Assembly: GCA_020201485.1 (NCBI GenBank)
Contig: JAIVGT010000054.1
Span: 1-6,809, forward strand
DNA length: 6,809 nt
Origin: Halobacteriales archaeon
GTDB taxonomy: Archaea; Thermoplasmatota; SW-10-69-26; JACQPN01; JAIVGT01
Reading direction: 5' to 3'
Below the pieces are notes generated by a model. The model ran no database searches and was not told the DNA's origin. It was given only the letters and a program-made list of their open reading frames with translations. The position numbers and the translations under genes are program-made. Positions 1-4,882 of the stretch are shown piece by piece. Positions within the stretch are counted from its first letter, which is position 1, and each line of letters starts with the position of its first letter.

Positions 1-788
1 AAGTAGGTCGTGCTCAGGAACTCCGGGAACTCGCTGAGCAAAGGCGCGACGTACTGCACCACGAGGTAGGCGCTGATGCCGAGGGCGAGCGCGATGACCT
101 GCATGTTGTGGACGAACGGGTCGATGGTGAACAGGAGGATGAAGCCGCCGAGGAGGAACGCGCTCGCCGCGAACGCGCCCTGGAAGCGCCGGCTGCGCTT
201 CATGACCTTCGCCGGCACGCCGTGCAGGTCCTCCGCCTCCTCCTCGCCCGCCACGGGCAGGCGGTAGAGCACGAGCAGGTAGGCCGCATACATCACGAAC
301 AGCACGACGGTGTCGATGAGCGTGATGGCGTGCGTGAACCAGAACAGCACGCTCCACAGGGAAGGAAGCAGGAGGAACACGACCTCGACGCTGTTGTCGC
401 GCTCGATGGTCAGCGCGCCCCGCCACGTCCCGGCGCGCTTGCGCACGCGGTACGTGATGAGGAAGATGAGGGGCAGGGCCAGGCCGACGAGGATGCGGTT
501 CGCGCCGGTGAAGTTCGCGGTCACGTACACGAGCTGGCTCGGGTCCAGGCCGGCGTTGTGGGCCAGGACAGCTTCGACGGCGAACTCCGGCAGGACCTGG
601 AGCAGGGCCAGGACCGCGAGCGCCATGCCGCGGCTGATGAAGAAGGACGCGACCTCGCTCGCCCAAGCGATGAGGTACGTGCTCCCGAGCACGGCGGGGA
701 AGGGCCAGAGCAGGACGAGCCAGTCGCCGAGGCTGCGCGGGGCTTCGGTGGCGGAGGCGGCGAGGGCGCGCAGGCCCGGGAGCGGCAT
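1..788 (-). CDS. Na+/Ca2+ exchanger (CaCA) family antiporter, 3' end missing
   Basis: Partial gene: 262 codons are present and the frame runs off the left window edge with no stop. The product is a polytopic membrane protein. Hydrophobic stretches lie at about residues 23-42, 54-76, 98-112, 136-152, 157-175, 206-222 and 229-251. Residues 66-103 read like the alpha-1 repeat of cation/Ca2+ exchangers: LPEFAVE, then ANFTGANRILVG, in the place of the usual PE...GN..GSN pattern. The last visible residues, PLLSEFPEF, look like the start of the alpha-2 repeat, so about half to two thirds of the protein is here. A charged loop rich in E and K (about 180-202) sits between the halves, as in the family. 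Such proteins exchange Na+ or H+ for Ca2+ or other cations across the membrane; the ion cannot be told from sequence. The ATG at 786-788 is the only ATG, GTG or TTG in frame nearby. No TATA box lies upstream; the upstream DNA is the FEN1 reading frame only 24 bases away. Confidence 0.82.
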   Translation of the reverse strand, partial: MPLPGLRALAASATEAPRSLGDWLVLLWPFPAVLGSTYLIAWASEVASFFISRGMALAVLALLQVLPEFAVEAVLAHNAGLDPSQLVYVTANFTGANRILVGLALPLIFLITYRVRKRAGTWRGALTIERDNSVEVVFLLLPSLWSVLFWFTHAITLIDTVVLFVMYAAYLLVLYRLPVAGEEEAEDLHGVPAKVMKRSRRFQGAFAASAFLLGGFILLFTIDPFVHNMQVIALALGISAYLVVQYVAPLLSEFPEFLSTTY

Positions 789-812
789 GGGAGGCGCATC
801 GCCCGCTAGCGC

Positions 813-1586
813 ATGAACCCACGCTCCGCGCTGCCGGGGCAAAGCGAGCGCCGCGCGCGCAAGGAGCAGGCCACGCAGCAGATGCAGGCCGCGCTCGCCG
901 CCGGCGACACGCAGACCGCGTTCAGCAAGGCGACGCAGACGAGCTCGCTCAGCCGCGACATGGTCGGGCAAGCGACCCAGCTCCTCGACGCGCTCGGCTT
1001 GCCCTGGCTGCGCGCGCCGGCGGAGGGCGAGGCGCAGGCGAGCTTCATGGCCCAGCGCAAGGACGTGGACGCGGCGGTGAGCCAGGACTTCGACGCGCTG
1101 CTTTTCGGCGCGCCCGTCCTCGTGCGCAACCTCGGCGGGCAGCGCCGCAAGATGCCCGGCAAGCAGGCGTGGCAGGACGTGGAGCCGGAGCGGCTCGAGC
1201 TGGCGAAGGTCCTGCACGAGCTGCAGCTCACGCGCGAGCAGCTCATCGTGGTGGGCATGCTGTGCGGCACCGACTACAACCAGGGCGTGCGCGGCTACGG
1301 GCCGAAGAAGGCGCTGAAGCTCGTGCGCGCGTGCGGCACGCTCGCCGGCTGCCTGGCGAAGCTCGGCCAGGAGATGCCGGAGCACGAGCAGGTCGCGGAG
1401 CTGTTCCTGCATCCCGCCGTCACGCCCGACTACGCGCTGCGCTGGGGCTCGCTGAAGGAGGACGCGGTCCTGGCCCTGATGTGCGACGAGCACGACTTCA
1501 GCCGGGAGCGCGTGCGCAGCGCGCTGGCGAAGTTCGCCGGCATGGCGAACGCGCGGAAACAGCGCAACCTCGATGCGTTTTCCTGA
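813..1586 (+). CDS. fen: FEN1/XPG-family flap endonuclease lacking its N-terminal domain (possible gene fragment)
   Basis: The 257-residue product aligns from end to end with archaeal FEN1 from roughly residue 80 onward (recalled Pyrococcus furiosus FEN1 is about 340 residues). FEN1 cuts 5' flaps in Okazaki-fragment maturation and repair. Visible motifs are PAEGEAQ (E71, E73), SQDFDALLFG (D92, D94), GTDYN (D154), the helix-hairpin-helix-like stretch around GVRGYGPKKAL (158-168), and a C-terminal PCNA-binding-like QRNLDAFS in which the last aromatic is replaced by Ser. The N-terminal XPG-N region, which carries two further metal-binding aspartates (D27 and D80 in the Pyrococcus protein), is absent. 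A TAG at 807-809 lies in frame two codons before the ATG, so no in-frame extension exists. No other frame upstream resembles the missing part. The gene is head-to-head with the exchanger, 24 bases apart, with no TATA box or strong ribosome binding site. It is a remnant, a split-gene half, or the product of a chimeric junction. A full 5' nuclease activity from this polypeptide alone is doubtful. Confidence 0.85.
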   Translation: MNPRSALPGQSERRARKEQATQQMQAALAAGDTQTAFSKATQTSSLSRDMVGQATQLLDALGLPWLRAPAEGEAQASFMAQRKDVDAAVSQDFDALLFGAPVLVRNLGGQRRKMPGKQAWQDVEPERLELAKVLHELQLTREQLIVVGMLCGTDYNQGVRGYGPKKALKLVRACGTLAGCLAKLGQEMPEHEQVAELFLHPAVTPDYALRWGSLKEDAVLALMCDEHDFSRERVRSALAKFAGMANARKQRNLDAFS

Positions 1587-1620
1587 GCCACGCGCCACGG
1601 TTGGGCGACAAAGCTCATCG

Positions 1621-1677
1621 CAAGTTCGGGCCGGGGCGGGTGAGAGGAACGAACAACACGCTGTGGTTTGGAACTTG
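1621..1677. promoter_or_regulatory. Inverted repeat CAAGTTC / GAACTTG upstream of the soluble tandem wHTH gene
   Basis: CAAGTTC at 1621-1627 is the exact reverse complement of GAACTTG at 1671-1677, with 43 bases between. A second loose pair, GAAC at 1671-1674 and GTTC at 1694-1697, overlaps it, and GAACGAACAA lies at 1647-1656. This 127-base gap (1587-1713) must hold the regulator's promoter, but there is no clear TATA box; the weak candidate is the GTTTGGAA stretch around 1666-1673. Operator use, perhaps autoregulatory, is inference. A 7-base pair of arms can arise by chance. Confidence 0.25.
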
Positions 1678-1713
1678 TCAAGGCCCGAGAAGTGTTCTGG
1701 GCTGAGCGGGAGC

Positions 1714-2265
1714 ATGGCGTTCCAACGCGAGGCGGTCCTGGAGCATCCGGTGCGCGGCCGCCTGTACGAAGCTGTGGCACGGCAGCCTGGCATCACCATC
1801 CGCGACGCCGCGGAGCGGGCCGGCGTCGCACGCACCACCGCAGCCTATCATCTGCACGTCCTGCTGCGCGCGGGCCTCATCACGACCCGCCCCGGCAACA
1901 AGACGGTGCACTGCTACCGCAACGACGGCCGCCTCACGGAGGAGCAGCAGCGCCGCCTGCAGGCCCTGGCCAGCAAGCGCACGCGCCGCGTCGCGGAGCT
2001 GCTCGCGAGCAAGCAGGGCATGCAGCGCAGCGAGCTCGCCACGCTGCTCGGCATCAGCATCGCGACCGTGAACTGGCACCTCCGGCCGCTCGCCGAACAG
2101 GGCCTCCTGAAGGAGGAGCGCTGGGGACGCAGGCGCATGCTGCTGCCCACGCCCGCGCTCATGGAGAGCCTGGCGACGATCTCGCTGCCCGCGGGCGCGA
2201 ACCCGCCGGGCATGCCCCCCGCCGCAGGCACCGCGCCTCGCCCGTCCATCGGCCAGACCGAGTGA
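1714..2265 (+). CDS. Soluble tandem winged-helix transcriptional regulator
   Basis: A 183-residue protein with two winged helix-turn-helix domains and no membrane segment. Domain 1 covers about residues 13-70: recognition helix near VARTTAAYHLHVLLRAGL (38-55), then a wing with RPGNKTVHCY (59-68). Domain 2 covers about 88-145: recognition helix near ISIATVNWHLRPLAEQG (114-130), wing with ERWGRRRMLL (135-144). The tail from about 158 is Pro/Gly/Ala-rich and probably disordered. The YHLxxL pattern is typical of archaeal ArsR/MarR-like regulators; the ligand and targets are unknown. The frame is open back to 1573, overlapping the end of fen, but the extra residues look random and homology starts just after the ATG at 1714, so I chose that start. 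A GTG at 1663 is another possibility. It converges with the membrane-anchored regulator, whose tandem-domain layout it matches; the two stop codons are 42 bases apart. Confidence 0.85.
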   Translation: MAFQREAVLEHPVRGRLYEAVARQPGITIRDAAERAGVARTTAAYHLHVLLRAGLITTRPGNKTVHCYRNDGRLTEEQQRRLQALASKRTRRVAELLASKQGMQRSELATLLGISIATVNWHLRPLAEQGLLKEERWGRRRMLLPTPALMESLATISLPAGANPPGMPPAAGTAPRPSIGQTE

Positions 2266-2307
2266 GCTGCCGCTGGTCCTTCGGATTTCCGCTCCCACGC
2301 TGGGCGC

Positions 2308-3270
2308 TCACGCCGCGACCGCTTGCTGGGGCGCAGCGGGCTGCCCGGTCTGCGCGGCGAAGTAGCGCATCTTGCGCCCCTCGCGCACGCGCACGACGAG
2401 CCCTGCGTCCTCGAGCCGGCCGCTGGCGCGCGCCAGACTGCTCGGGCTCAGGCCGAGCATGGACGCGAGCTCGCGGCCGCTGCATCCCGGCGCGTGCTGG
2501 ATGGCCTCGAACAGGGCCTTGCTCGCGGCGTGGCGGAGGGCGGACGTGCGCTGCATGTCCTGCCGGCTCTGCTGGCCGTTCGCGAAGTAGCGCTTGAACC
2601 CGCCCTGCGCCTGCGCGACGAGGACGCGGTTCTTCTCCAAGACGCTGAGGTGGTAGAGGGCTGCGCCCCAGCCGAGGCCGCTGCGCCGCACGAGGTCGCT
2701 GAGGTGGATGCCCGGCTCCGCGCGCACGATGTCGTAGAGCTGGTTCCGCCGCTCGTTCAGCATGGCCGCCTCGCGCTCGATGCGCGAGTAGAGCGGCAAT
2801 GCGGGGAGCCGGCCGAGGAGCGCGCTGAGCAGGCCGCTCAGGCCGAGCGCGGCGACCGTCGCGGTCGCTGGCAGGGGCATGGCCGGGTGCGCCGGCTGCA
2901 CCATGACCGTGGCGGCGGGCAGCGCGGGGAGCTGGACGTAGCGCAGCAGGTCCCAGCCGAGGTCGAGGCGGGGCTGGACCGCGGCGCGCAGCTGCTGCTC
3001 CGCGGCGAGGACGCTCTTCGCCTCCGGACCGAGCTGCTCCGGGCCCTGCGCCAGGCTCGCGGCCCGGCCCACGACGTCCGCCGCGCCGGTGAACGCGGGC
3101 TCGGCCGCCGGACCGGCCTGGGGCACGGAACCGAGGGGGCCGGGGAAGGCGCTGGCGGGGGCGAGCGGGTCGAGGGTGACCGGACCGAGGTTGTCGCGCG
3201 CGCTCACCTGGGCCGTGGTCGCGCTCAGCGCGAGCAGGGCAACCAGCGCGAGGAAAGCGGCTGGACGCAT
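2308..3270 (-). CDS. Membrane-anchored tandem winged-helix regulator with exported segment
   Basis: A 320-residue protein. It begins with a hydrophobic signal peptide or signal anchor (residues 4-21; possible cleavage after the Ala-rich VSA at 22-24). About 110 residues rich in Ala, Pro, Gly and Leu follow, predicted outside the cell. A second hydrophobic segment at about 132-160 is interrupted by one Arg. The remainder is cytoplasmic, with two winged-helix domains: domain 1 at about 170-231 (GWGAALYHLSVLEKNRVL, wing ending in FKRYF) and domain 2 at about 245-305 (LSPSSLARASGRLEDAGL, wing GRKMRYF). The layout implies signal transfer from the outside to DNA in a single polypeptide, without a kinase. 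The archaeal family of predicted regulators with two HTH domains (COG3398-like) is a likely home, from memory. The start ATG sits 35 bases below a clear TATA box, which supports it. It diverges from larE and converges with its soluble look-alike. The open frame continues far upstream, but that part is antisense to larE and the ArsR-like gene and is not real protein. Confidence 0.82.
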   Translation of the reverse strand: MRPAAFLALVALLALSATTAQVSARDNLGPVTLDPLAPASAFPGPLGSVPQAGPAAEPAFTGAADVVGRAASLAQGPEQLGPEAKSVLAAEQQLRAAVQPRLDLGWDLLRYVQLPALPAATVMVQPAHPAMPLPATATVAALGLSGLLSALLGRLPALPLYSRIEREAAMLNERRNQLYDIVRAEPGIHLSDLVRRSGLGWGAALYHLSVLEKNRVLVAQAQGGFKRYFANGQQSRQDMQRTSALRHAASKALFEAIQHAPGCSGRELASMLGLSPSSLARASGRLEDAGLVVRVREGRKMRYFAAQTGQPAAPQQAVAA

Positions 3271-3301
3271 GGCAGACCGCGGCGCGGCTCGCCTTGGACC
3301 G

Positions 3302-3308
3302 TATTTAA
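3302..3308 (-). promoter_or_regulatory. Archaeal TATA box for the membrane-anchored regulator
   Basis: On the minus strand this reads TTAAATA within GGTTAAATAC, preceded by an A-rich CCAAAACG that could act as the BRE. It is one of the few AT-rich points in the region. Its centre is about 35 bases from the ATG at 3270, which predicts transcription starting near 3279 and a leader of only about 9 bases. Confidence 0.7.
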
Positions 3309-3414
3309 CCGTTTTGGATGAGGGGGCGAATGCAGCCAAGCGGGTTTCCCCGGTTTCCTGGGCGGCAGGGGGTCCCTGGGAGCATGTAGTTTGTCGCCTG
3401 GACCTTGCCCACGC

Positions 3415-3431
3415 CCGGGGAAGCGCCCCGG
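3415..3431. promoter_or_regulatory. Palindrome CCGGGG-5 nt-CCCCGG upstream of the larE promoter
   Basis: Two perfect 6-base arms surround AAGCG, ending 13 bases before the larE TATA box. It could be an operator or a hairpin. In such GC-rich DNA, GC-only palindromes are common, so the functional call is weak. The same divergent gap also has two copies of GGTTTCC nine bases apart (3343-3349 and 3352-3358). Confidence 0.25.
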
Positions 3432-3444
3432 ACGGGGGGGCAGG

Positions 3445-3450
3445 TTTATC
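3445..3450 (+). promoter_or_regulatory. TATA box for larE, leaderless spacing
   Basis: TTTATC within CAGGTTTATCGG. Its centre is about 27-28 bases before the ATG at 3475, so the transcript should begin at or within a few bases of the start codon. That agrees with the lack of a Shine-Dalgarno sequence there. The same TTTATC core is used by the exported-protein gene at 6406-6413. Confidence 0.65.
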
Positions 3451-3474
3451 GGCGGCACGCCGGATGCGCCGGCG

Positions 3475-4272
3475 ATGGACCTCCTCACCGCCCTCCGGCA
3501 GGCATTCCGGGCCCGGGGCGGGGTCGTGGTCGGGTTCAGCGGGGGCGTGGACAGCGCCGTGCTGGCCGCGGTGGCGCACGAACAGCTCGGCCCGCGCGCC
3601 TTGGCGGTGACCGTCGACAGCCCGAGCCTGGCACGGCGCGAACTGGCCGAGGCAGAGGGGCTGGCGCAGCAGCTCGGCCTGCGCTGGGAGCGCGCCCAGG
3701 CCCACGAGCTCGACGACCCGCGCTACGCCGCGAACCCGACCGACCGGTGCTTCTTCTGCCGCGAGGAGATGGGCAGCGTGCTCTGGCGCGTGGCCCGCGA
3801 GCGCGGGCTTTCCAGCGTGGCCATGGGCGTGCACGCCGACGATCTGCGCGAGGACCGTCCGGGTCACGCCGCCATCCGCGCGGCAGGCATCTGGACCCCG
3901 CTCGCCGAGATGGGCGCGGGCAAGGAGGACGTGCGCGCCATGGCGCGCGCCCTCGGCCTGAGCGTGGCGGAGAAGCCGGCCATGGCCTGCCTCAGCTCGC
4001 GCGTCCGGCACGGCGACCCCATCACCGCGGAAAAGCTGCGGCTGGTCGAGGATGCGGAGGGCTGGCTCCTGGCGCGCGGCTTCCGCGTCGTGCGCGTGCG
4101 CGTGCAGGGCGGGGACGCGCGCGTCGAGGTCGGGCCGGACGAGGTGGCGCGCCTGCTGGCCATGGAGCGGGAGGCGCAGCAGGCCCTGGCCGCGCTCGGC
4201 TTCGCCCGCGTCGCCATCGACCCCCGGGGCTACCAGCCGGCCGCGCTGCGCGCGAACACGAGGCTCGCCTGA
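3475..4272 (+). CDS. larE: LarE-type ATP-dependent sulfur transferase (PP-loop family), three-cysteine form
   Basis: 265 residues, close to the usual LarE length (about 270-280). LarE adenylates the carboxylates of the pyridinium dicarboxylate mononucleotide precursor and delivers sulfur to them, making the nickel-pincer cofactor first known from lactate racemase. The N-terminal PP-loop signature SGGVDS is at 22-27 after the hydrophobic GGVVVGF strand. Further family-like stretches are DRCFFCREE (90-98), GVHADD (118-123) and KPAMACLSSR (167-176). Cys172 lies where the sulfur-donating cysteine of Lactobacillus LarE is expected. C92 and C95 form a CxxC, so three cysteines are available, as in LarE proteins reported to hold a [4Fe-4S] cluster; such proteins may be catalytic rather than sacrificial. 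No larB, larC or racemase gene is in the window, so the pathway cannot be confirmed. Another PP-loop sulfur-transfer role is the alternative. The start is set by the TATA box about 28 bases upstream. The nearest neighbours are regulators: one divergent, one 96 bases downstream with its own promoter-like region. Confidence 0.88.
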   Translation: MDLLTALRQAFRARGGVVVGFSGGVDSAVLAAVAHEQLGPRALAVTVDSPSLARRELAEAEGLAQQLGLRWERAQAHELDDPRYAANPTDRCFFCREEMGSVLWRVARERGLSSVAMGVHADDLREDRPGHAAIRAAGIWTPLAEMGAGKEDVRAMARALGLSVAEKPAMACLSSRVRHGDPITAEKLRLVEDAEGWLLARGFRVVRVRVQGGDARVEVGPDEVARLLAMEREAQQALAALGFARVAIDPRGYQPAALRANTRLA

Positions 4273-4293
4273 GCGTCCGTACATCCATTCTCT

Positions 4294-4306
4294 GCGCATT
4301 GTGCGC
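4294..4306. promoter_or_regulatory. Palindrome GCGCA-TTG-TGCGC upstream of the ArsR-like gene
   Basis: A perfect 5-base arm inverted repeat with a 3-base centre, between larE and the next gene. A related GCGCAATG occurs at 4319-4326. It could be a binding site for a dimeric regulator, possibly the adjacent ArsR-like protein, or a hairpin ending the larE transcript; no T-run follows, which argues against the latter. Confidence 0.35.
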
Positions 4307-4311
4307 TGCTC

Positions 4312-4334
4312 GAACAAAGCGCAATGTTCATACG
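4312..4334 (+). promoter_or_regulatory. Promoter with overlapping GAACA-N8-TGTTC inverted repeat for the ArsR-like gene
   Basis: GAACA (4312-4316) and TGTTC (4325-4329) are exact inverted arms 8 bases apart. They overlap the best TATA candidate, GTTCATACG (4326-4334). This TATA predicts transcription from about 4356, leaving a short leader that contains the ribosome binding site. A dimer bound to the repeat would block TFB/TBP, a layout suited to autorepression. That role is inferred. Confidence 0.4.
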
Positions 4335-4360
4335 CTTCCACGCCCCATCGCCGCCCACGC

Positions 4361-4366
4361 AGGAGG
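4361..4366 (+). promoter_or_regulatory. Shine-Dalgarno sequence AGGAGG that bears on the start choice
   Basis: AGGAGG is a strong ribosome binding site, unusual here because the neighbouring genes look leaderless or nearly so. It is only 2 bases from the ATG at 4369 but 8 bases from the in-frame GTG at 4375. Spacing therefore favours GTG, which would shorten the protein by two residues. Confidence 0.55.
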
Positions 4367-4368
4367 GG

Positions 4369-4827
4369 ATGCCTGTGGAGATCGCAGACGGATGCCTCAT
4401 CGTTGATGATTTGCGGAAGATTCACCTCGTGACCGACGCCACGCGCCGCGCCATCCTGGAGCGGCTCGTGAATGGGGCGATGACCTCGCGCGCCCTCGCC
4501 AAGGAGCTGGGAATCAGCCAGCAATTGGCGTACCATCATCTGCAGAAGCTCATCCACGCCTCGCTCGTCGAGGTCAAGGAGATCGACCGGCGCGGCAACA
4601 AGGAGGTGTACTTCTACCAGGCCGTGGCGAAGGCCTTCAAGTTCGAAGTGCCCCAAATCCGCAGCGGCATGCCGCTGACGCCGTTCGAGCCCCGCCACGC
4701 CCTGCACGTCGAGCACGTGGAGGCGGTCGTGGGCGGGAACGGCAACGGGCACGCGCTCGGCAACGGGAACGGCAACGGCCACGTCCCGGCGCCGGCGTTG
4801 CACGTCGAGGTCCGCACCCACCTCTGA
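4369..4827 (+). CDS. ArsR-like winged-helix regulator with His/Asn/Gly-rich tail
   Basis: 152 residues from this ATG (150 if GTG at 4375 is used). The frame is open to an ATG at 4324, but that start would lie in or upstream of the probable TATA box, so it is unlikely. Residues 15-92 form one winged-helix domain. TDATRRAILERLV (22-34) is the first helix and RALAKELGISQQLAYHHLQKL (41-61) the helix-turn-helix; the wing is EIDRRGNKEVYFY (71-83). This is the ArsR-type fold, usually a dimer that leaves DNA on sensing a metal or other signal. The metal-binding cysteines of classic ArsR are absent (one Cys, residue 9). Instead the last 43 residues carry seven histidines (110, 113, 116, 128, 138, 145, 151) and an NG/NGH repeat at 122-138. 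A metal-related or purely disordered role for the tail is open. It is downstream of larE in the same direction, so the two might be partly co-transcribed. Confidence 0.85.
   Translation: MPVEIADGCLIVDDLRKIHLVTDATRRAILERLVNGAMTSRALAKELGISQQLAYHHLQKLIHASLVEVKEIDRRGNKEVYFYQAVAKAFKFEVPQIRSGMPLTPFEPRHALHVEHVEAVVGGNGNGHALGNGNGNGHVPAPALHVEVRTHL
4732..4782 (+). repeat. Short in-frame Asn-Gly-His coding repeat
   Basis: GGC-AAC type units encode G-G-N-G-N-G-H, then A-L, then G-N-G-N-G-N-G-H. Near-identical 12-base units (4741-4752 and 4771-4782) end each half. Such DNA expands and shrinks easily by slippage, so tail length may vary between strains. Confidence 0.6.
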
Positions 4828-4840
4828 GCTCTGCTCGTCC

Positions 4841-4847
4841 TTTCTTT
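4841..4847 (+). terminator. T-rich stretch TTTCTTT after the ArsR-like gene
   Basis: It lies 14 bases past the stop codon, within the pyrimidine run 4837-4849, in otherwise GC-rich DNA. Archaeal termination commonly needs only a U-rich tract in the RNA. It is placed correctly between two convergent genes. Confidence 0.4.
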
Positions 4848-4862
4848 CCAGCCTCGGTCCCA

Positions 4863-4882
4863 GCGCGCGCCCTCACGCGCGC
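4863..4882. terminator. GCGCGCG/CGCGCGC hairpin spanning the stop of the exported-protein gene
   Basis: Perfect 7-base arms (4863-4869 and 4876-4882) with a 6-base loop that includes the TGA of the minus-strand gene. On the minus strand no T-run follows, so it is not a classical terminator. It may still protect the mRNA end. GC-only arms make chance occurrence plausible. Confidence 0.3.

Noticed and set aside
108..809. Plus-strand open frame antisense to the exchanger
   Set aside because: Composition is typical of antisense frames in GC-rich DNA (E, R, A, H-rich), and the opposite strand encodes a convincing membrane protein. It does not contain the missing FEN1 N-terminus.
1573..1713. N-terminal extension of the soluble regulator overlapping the end of fen
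   Set aside because: No structure or family likeness in these residues; the winged-helix domain begins just after the ATG at 1714.
2308..4821. Very long minus-strand open frame that would give an 837-residue protein
   Set aside because: Only the 2308-3270 part looks like protein. The rest is antisense to larE and the ArsR-like gene, is Arg/His/Ala-rich, and lies upstream of a good TATA box.
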